DNA from: Paracoccus sediminicola
GTDB lineage: Bacteria > Pseudomonadota > Alphaproteobacteria > Rhodobacterales > Rhodobacteraceae
DNA: 64,000 bases
Reading direction: 5' to 3'
Assembly (NCBI RefSeq): GCF_027912835.1
Contig: NZ_CP115769.1
Span: forward strand, 1-64,000
Numbering within the stretch: position 1 is the stretch's first letter; every line of letters begins with the position of its first letter. The translations under genes were made by a program, and so were the position numbers. This document shows, in pieces, positions 59,773 through 64,000 of the stretch. The notes beneath the pieces were generated by a model. The model searched no databases. It saw only the letters and a list, made by a program, of their open reading frames with translations, and was not told where the DNA came from.

Positions 59773-60242
59773 TGGTTGAGCATGTCGCCGGCGCCAAGCT
59801 GCGCGCCGGGATTGCCTTCGTAAAGCGCATTTGCGCAGGCGTTCAACGCCGATATGCCACCGATCTCGTACAGGGTCTCGCCTGCCCTATACACCTTCAT
59901 CCGATCATCATGCGAAGCTTGGTGCCAGCCGATCCGATCCTTGAATAACCGATCCATGATCGCCTTCAGCTCCACGAAGGCCGAAAGGACCGCGACCCAT
60001 TGATCCCGTGTGATACGATCCCGTTCATCGCCGGTTAGTAGCCAGCGCGGATCAATGTCAAACCTGTCCACGGCCCTGGCCACGGTCGACGCGCTCGGGA
60101 TCCGCTCAAGGCTGATATAGGTCGCAAGCGCCGACCGGCTGATGCCAAGGCTTTCCGCTTGCTCATCCCGGCTAAGTCCAGTTTCATTCAATTTCGTCTC
60201 AAGACGAGCACCAATTGCTCCGTAAGCTATTTCCCGATCCAT
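59739..60242 (-). CDS. XRE-type helix-turn-helix regulator
   Basis: A 167-residue protein with a phage-repressor-like helix-turn-helix (LSRDEQAESLGISRSALATY, about residues 23-42) and a C-terminal domain with DPRWLLTGDERDRITRDQW. The pattern HTH + FDIDPRWLLTGD is typical of XRE regulators that sense or toggle mobile-element states. It lies on the minus strand with its own start at 60242. Confidence 0.75.
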   Translation of the reverse strand: MDREIAYGAIGARLETKLNETGLSRDEQAESLGISRSALATYISLERIPSASTVARAVDRFDIDPRWLLTGDERDRITRDQWVAVLSAFVELKAIMDRLFKDRIGWHQASHDDRMKVYRAGETLYEIGGISALNACANALYEGNPGAQLGAGDMLNHLFNGIGPWRA

Positions 60243-60338
60243 AATTTTCGTCCCGTTTTGTGGATATGTGTCTACAATCGTGGATTAACGTGCAGCGCGC
60301 AAGGCAATATACGGGTGGTGTGGGGTGCTTTCGGGAAC

Positions 60339-60566
60339 CTATTCTGTGTCGTCTGGTGGGTAACGGTCAGGAAACACCTCAGCAACTGTCCGTCCAACTG
60401 CCGCCGCGAGGGCAGCTTCAATTCTTGCAGAACGGCGGACACCTTGGCTGACGGTTGTCACTGATGCAGGAGTCACGCCAAGATCGCGGGCCAGCTCCGT
60501 CATGTTCGTGCCACGAAGGCGCAGCTCTGTTTTCATTCGCTCGTGGGCAACATTAATTTCTGCCAA
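60339..60566 (-). CDS. Small Ner/XRE-like DNA-binding protein
   Basis: A 75-residue protein: MTELARDLGVTPASVTTVSQ forms a helix-turn-helix (about residues 22-41), followed by GRTVAEVFPDRY, a motif of Nlp/Ner-like regulators. It is upstream of the XRE gene on the same strand and may act with it. Confidence 0.65.
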   Translation of the reverse strand: MAEINVAHERMKTELRLRGTNMTELARDLGVTPASVTTVSQGVRRSARIEAALAAAVGRTVAEVFPDRYPPDDTE

Positions 60567-60684
60567 CGTCAGCCAGATCCATCACAAGTCGTCACATTAG
60601 AACATCCGCCCGCCATGAAGGCGCAGGTCAAGCAAAGAATGCTGTTGCTGTAAAATTCATACAAAAGTCCGTTGAAATTCCGAT
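60567..60684. other. Spacer upstream of repeat R3
   Basis: Nothing recognisable; presumed promoter of the Ner-like gene. Confidence 0.3.
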
Positions 60685-60882
60685 GCGCCTCCCCGTCCTC
60701 TGTCCGGGGACCGTGCCCTAGGCTTGTCCGGCAAGCCGGCCTGCGCCCCGAGCCGTTCAGGGCGATGCGACCGGCTGCGGCTTCTGCGGTCTGTCTCGTC
60801 CCGAGCCAGATCCTCGCGCGCCGGTCCTGGTCGCCCTGCCCTGCCCGTCTCGGCCCATTCGGGTGACGGTCACTGGCGCGGG
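60685..60882 (+). repeat. 198-bp direct repeat R3, copy 2
   Basis: Begins GCGCCTCCCCGTCCTCTGTC, ends CGGTCACTGGCGCGGG. Same orientation as copy 1 at 55102-55299, with few differences. Confidence 0.8.
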
Positions 60883-61307
60883 CGGGGGCACGAAGCGGCG
60901 CCAGAGTCTGCAGTCGCTGCCCTGCCTGCCCTCCAGATCGTCATCCCGCCGCCGGGCCATGCCGTCATTCGGGAAGATGCGACTGTTGCCTGCGCCTGGT
61001 GATTTCCCCGGCCTCGTTGGATCGAGCGATGCGCCTGCACAACCGCCAGTTCCTGCCGTCTTTTTCGTACGATTGACAGGGATGACGGTCCCGAAGCCAT
61101 GCGTTCCGTTCATGTGGTTTTTCTATCTGATGAAACCTAGCAGGCAGTCGGGGCAGACCGGCACATGCTGCCATGCGGCATGTGCCTTCAACGACTAATT
61201 TCCCCTGGCCTGCGGCCATTCCTCGCGAAAGAAATTAGCCGCTGACAGCCCCTTTCCCTGCCCACTCAGTCGTTTTCATCGAAAAACCCATGGAAAGGAA
61301 CTTCAAG
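60883..61307. other. Region without a supportable gene
   Basis: 425 bases without a known domain; promoter of the following small gene probably lies near 61200-61300. Confidence 0.35.
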
Positions 61308-61502
61308 ATGGCTTCTCAAAACTTCACCCTCAAAGTCAAAGCCGGCGAAAAAGACGGCACGACCTTCTGGGATCGCTGCGGCGTGGTCTTCGTGAACACC
61401 AACGAGGCCGGGGAAATCACCTCCATCAGCGTTCGTCACAACATGTTCCCGAATGTCGACATGGTGGCCTTCCCGCGTCGGGAAAAAGACGAGCAGGAAT
61501 AA
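61308..61502 (+). CDS. Small conserved plasmid protein
   Basis: A 64-residue protein starting MASQNFTLKVKAGEKDGTTF, with SISVRHNMFPNVDMVAFPRR near the end. The ATG follows GGAAAGGAACTTCAAG. No motif that fixes a function; probably soluble, beta-rich. Placed between repeats R3 and R4, suggesting it is part of a modular accessory block. Confidence 0.65.
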   Translation: MASQNFTLKVKAGEKDGTTFWDRCGVVFVNTNEAGEITSISVRHNMFPNVDMVAFPRREKDEQE

Positions 61503-61558
61503 GGGCAGGCAAAGGGGCGGCGCAAGCCGCCCCTGGACCGTTTCACGAGCCCGGGTCG

Positions 61559-61934
61559 GAAGCCCGCGCTGATGCGCGGGCTGCTGTCGGCCGGGGGATT
61601 CGGCCAGAGGCCGAACGCCCCGGCTATGCGTGGGCCACGTCACGCTGACGCGCGCCGCGTCCTGGATAAAGGGCCTGTTCCGGCCCTCTTTCCAAGGGGT
61701 GGGTCCTCGCCATGCTCGCTTCCTCCACCTGCGCCTGGCGGCTTCGGTTCCGTGCAGCTGCGCGTGGCTCCGGTCCCGGCTGCGCCGCCCTTGGAAATTC
61801 ACCGGCCCGGTTCGCCACCTGGCAAGGCTTCAGGAGAGGGCGCGCTGCGCGCTTCTCGCCTGAAACCTTCGCCCATTATGGGCACCCCGACCGAGGCAAA
61901 GACCGAGGCGGGAACCTCGCGAAAAAAGGAGAGT
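61559..61934 (+). repeat. About 370-bp direct repeat R4, copy 2 (leader of the next gene)
   Basis: Hairpin start GAAGCCCGCG...CGCGGGCT, centre identical in long blocks to copy 1, and end CGCGAAAAAAGGAGAG in front of the ATG at 61938. Compared with copy 1 it carries scattered substitutions and a few-base length changes. Confidence 0.75.
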
Positions 61935-61937
61935 AGA

Positions 61938-62204
61938 ATGGTTCTCTTTGAATTTTACGTCATGACCGACGATGCCGGCATCTGCCGCGATGCCTGCGAC
62001 GATCTGGAAAGCTGGATCGCGGCCAATGACGCCGAAATCACCGGCTATGTCGATGATCCCCGCGCGCGCAAGGAATTGCAGGGCCTGCCGAAGCTTCACG
62101 GCTGGATTGGCCCGATCATTGGCCCCAATGCCTTCGGCCTGACCCCGGTTATTCAATATGCCGATACCTGGGCCGTCCGCGAACTCGACCGCGTGGGGGC
62201 ATGA
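61938..62204 (+). CDS. Small acidic protein of a plasmid accessory operon
   Basis: An 88-residue acidic protein: MVLFEFYVMTDDAGICRDAC, DLESWIAANDAEITGYVDDP. It starts at 61938 behind the R4 ribosome site and its stop overlaps the next start (ATGA). Five consecutive genes from here to the window end overlap by one to four bases, so they form one operon. No family recognised. Confidence 0.65.
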   Translation: MVLFEFYVMTDDAGICRDACDDLESWIAANDAEITGYVDDPRARKELQGLPKLHGWIGPIIGPNAFGLTPVIQYADTWAVRELDRVGA

Positions 62205-62410
62205 ACATGGCCGCTTTCGACAAGCCCATCACCGCCAGCTTTGACCTGGCCGAAATCTCGGCCATCCTCGCCGGCCTGCGGTTGCTTCAAGGTTCCAACC
62301 GGGTGCCGGCGCCGATCAACCAGATCATGACTAATGGCGGCGACATTGGCCCGCTGTCAGTGGATGAAATCGACGCGCTTTGCCAGCGCATCAACGGCGG
62401 GGATATGTGA
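62201..62410 (+). CDS. Small hypothetical protein
   Basis: A 69-residue protein (MNMAAFDKPITASFDLAEIS...), coupled to both neighbours (ATGA before, TGATG after). An alternative ATG is at 62207. No domain recognised. Confidence 0.65.
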   Translation: MNMAAFDKPITASFDLAEISAILAGLRLLQGSNRVPAPINQIMTNGGDIGPLSVDEIDALCQRINGGDM

Positions 62411-62883
62411 TGATCCCCTATTCCGTCCTTCAATCCGATCATCAGCCCGGTGCTTTCGTGATCACCGTGGTCAGCGCACGCGCGGCCCAGATCTATGCCC
62501 GCCTGCTGGCCGAACGCTTTCCCGGCAACAAATTCGCCATTCAGGAAGGCGGTGCATGGGGCGCGCCCGATTGCCACCCTTCCATCCGCGATAGCGCCCG
62601 TTCGTTCGAGGTGGAACGTCTCGCGGCGACCATGCTCAAGCGGGACGCAGAAACCAACCCCGAAGGGCTGGCGAAGTGGCACGTCTATTTCCTTCGCCGC
62701 CCCGATACCGCAGCGACAACCCGCTGCCGCGCCTATGCCGATCATGACACGGCGATGCGCGGCCGCACCTTTTCAAGCCCCGACTATCTCGGAACCGCAA
62801 TTTTCTATGGCGATCTGCCAACCCCGCATGACCTCGGCGTCATGCTGGAGGATTTCCAAGCCAGCAAGGAGGCCATCGCATGA
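62410..62883 (+). CDS. Hypothetical plasmid protein (157 aa)
   Basis: Starts MIPYSVLQSDHQPGAFVITV and includes VVSARAAQIYARLLAERFPG and DLPTPHDLGVMLEDFQASKE. Soluble, no signal peptide. Coupled by TGATG to the gene before and by a 4-base overlap to the one after. Function not known. Confidence 0.65.
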   Translation: MIPYSVLQSDHQPGAFVITVVSARAAQIYARLLAERFPGNKFAIQEGGAWGAPDCHPSIRDSARSFEVERLAATMLKRDAETNPEGLAKWHVYFLRRPDTAATTRCRAYADHDTAMRGRTFSSPDYLGTAIFYGDLPTPHDLGVMLEDFQASKEAIA

Positions 62884-63332
62884 GCCCCATTTCCTTCAAC
62901 GGACTTTCGGCGGGGGATAGCCCCGCCAGCTTCCGGCGCTTCTGTGTTTCGCCCGTGCGGATCGAGCGCGGCAACCACTATGATGAGGCCATCGAGGTTT
63001 GCCCCCCTGCGGAACGCGCCTTCTGGTCGATCTATGGCGACACCGGCCAAGGCTGGCAGCTTGTCCATGATGCCCAGGACGGCGAGGCTGGCCGCGCCCT
63101 GCTGGCGCTTGAGGTCGCGACCGGCGCACCCGTCCACTATGTCGATTGCGACTGGCGCAGTACCGGCGGGACTGTCGCGGGGCTGGCCGACCGACTGGCC
63201 GAGCGCATCCATGACGAGATCCCCGGATATGATGGCCCCGAGGATTTCCGCGATGACGATTTCGAAAATCATCCGCTGGCCGAGCTGCGCGAACTGCTGC
63301 TGGATGCCACCAACGGGGAGGATCAGAAATGA
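62880..63332 (+). CDS. Hypothetical plasmid protein (150 aa)
   Basis: Starts MSPISFNGLSAGDSPASFRR; the middle has FWSIYGDTGQGWQLVHDAQD, and the end is acidic (DFRDDDFENHPLAELRELLL). Overlaps both neighbours by 4 bases. No recognised domain. Confidence 0.65.
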   Translation: MSPISFNGLSAGDSPASFRRFCVSPVRIERGNHYDEAIEVCPPAERAFWSIYGDTGQGWQLVHDAQDGEAGRALLALEVATGAPVHYVDCDWRSTGGTVAGLADRLAERIHDEIPGYDGPEDFRDDDFENHPLAELRELLLDATNGEDQK

Positions 63333-64000
63333 ACGCCCCGCTGTCCTTCAATGCAGGGGCGCTTGTCGCGCCCCTCAACATCGAGGCCATTTGCATGATG
63401 CGCGAACGCGCGCTGTCCGAGATGGAAGAGGCTATTGCCGCTATTGCGAAGGGCTACGCCCTCGCGCGCGGCGCGGCCGAGACCGCCAAGGGCGCGACCG
63501 CCGGTCACGCCTCTTACCTGCACTACGACGACAACCAGACCGTCGAAAAATCCCTCTATCCCGATTTCGACACCGAAAAGACCTTCGCCACCTACAAGCG
63601 CACCCTGGATGCCGCAATCTGGCGCCGCATCGTCGAGGAAACCCGCCTCAAGGAAATCATGGACCGCACCGAACGCGACCAGCTCGACAAGCAGATGGCC
63701 GCGAACGACATGCCGGAACCGACATTCGAGACGATCCGGGCCACCCTCGCCCGCCTGACCGGCGAGGCCAACCTGATCTTTCAGCGCGGCGTGGCGCGCG
63801 CCTTCGCGTCACTGTCGCCCGCCTTCAAGAGCCACGACGCCTTCAAGATCAACAAGCGCATGATCTTCGAATGGGTGTTCAGCGAAGGGGGGTACTGGTC
63901 CTATTCTGGACATGGCGAACAGTTGCGCCGCACCTTGGCCGACGTTGAGCGGGTGTTTTCGCAGCTTGCCGGCAACCGCAGCTATGGCGCGCTTGAACGT
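63329..64000 (+). CDS. DUF4942 domain protein, truncated by the window end
   Basis: Open from ATG 63329 to the last base without a stop (224 codons visible). It contains the DUF4942 signature: RRIVEETRLKEIMDRTERDQ, LDKQMAANDMPEPTFETIRA, NLIFQRGVARAFASLSPAFK and SHDAFKINKRMIFEWVF. DUF4942 proteins are a fixture of plasmid and integrative-element accessory operons, often before a methyltransferase-like domain; role unknown. Confidence 0.8.
   Translation, partial: MNAPLSFNAGALVAPLNIEAICMMRERALSEMEEAIAAIAKGYALARGAAETAKGATAGHASYLHYDDNQTVEKSLYPDFDTEKTFATYKRTLDAAIWRRIVEETRLKEIMDRTERDQLDKQMAANDMPEPTFETIRATLARLTGEANLIFQRGVARAFASLSPAFKSHDAFKINKRMIFEWVFSEGGYWSYSGHGEQLRRTLADVERVFSQLAGNRSYGALER

Overview
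The window reads as part of a large low-copy replicon (plasmid or chromid) of an alphaproteobacterium, most likely a Paracoccus or close Rhodobacteraceae relative. It opens with a complete repA-repB-repC replication and partition operon that has an antisense counter-transcribed RNA between repB and repC. Base composition is GC-rich except in a few islands, and the gene set (MesD/MesX methionine synthase, prpB, repABC, DUF3768/DUF4942 plasmid genes) fits that group. No rRNA, tRNA or CRISPR array was seen.

Layout. (1) 1-5650: repABC, a dead parDE toxin-antitoxin pair cut by an IS6-family remnant, and an orphan ParA ATPase. (2) 5750-18200: a small serine resolvase followed by gene modules, each bordered by a copy of a 90-150 bp repeat in the same orientation (five copies, A to E). 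The repeats look like resolvase (res-type) sites, so the region resembles an array of cassettes collected by site-specific recombination. Modules: a multipass transporter-like protein; an arginase-family protein; a TetR/MFS efflux pair; and a long metal and thiol-stress module (CcmG/TlpA/CcdA thioredoxin system, methyltransferase, two CDF transporters, LspA, CYP152-type P450, CmtR-like sensor, multicopper-oxidase fragment). (3) 18200-26260: the remains of one Tn5053/Tn402-type transposon whose left end abuts repeat E. It holds an IS256-family insertion, a metR-mesX-mesD-flavin reductase cluster (folate-independent methionine synthesis) and prpB with a truncated prpC joined to a tniA fragment. 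(4) 26261-43564: a second, intact Tn5053/Tn402-like transposon, inserted inside the tniA of the first. It has 27-bp terminal repeats (25 of 27 matching) and a 5-bp target duplication, GCCGC. Its modules are tniA-tniB-tniQ-res-tniR and a cargo for sulfide/persulfide handling plus a cyanide-insensitive bd-type quinol oxidase. (5) 43770-47700: small plasmid genes, a VapBC-type pair, DUF1173 and a YedK-type protein. (6) 47695-54225: two large P-loop NTPases, one with a nuclease-like N-terminus and one KAP/YobI-like with membrane segments, which may be a defence locus. (7) 54290-64000: an IS110 remnant, a helicase fragment, two families of long direct repeats, and compactly packed plasmid accessory genes ending in a DUF4942 gene cut by the window edge.

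How the genes work together. The inner transposon cargo forms a coherent circuit. SQR (fused to a DUF442 domain) would oxidise sulfide to sulfane sulfur and feed quinones; two ETHE1-like persulfide dioxygenases and a rhodanese process persulfide; YeeE/YedE and SulP proteins move sulfur species or anions; and CydAB, of a type known to resist sulfide and cyanide, would reoxidise quinol. A Crp/Fnr protein and an Rrf2 protein sit in the middle. Two near-identical palindromes (GGTGACAATRTCACTGA) lie ahead of the two main transcription units, about the same distance from a candidate -10 box.
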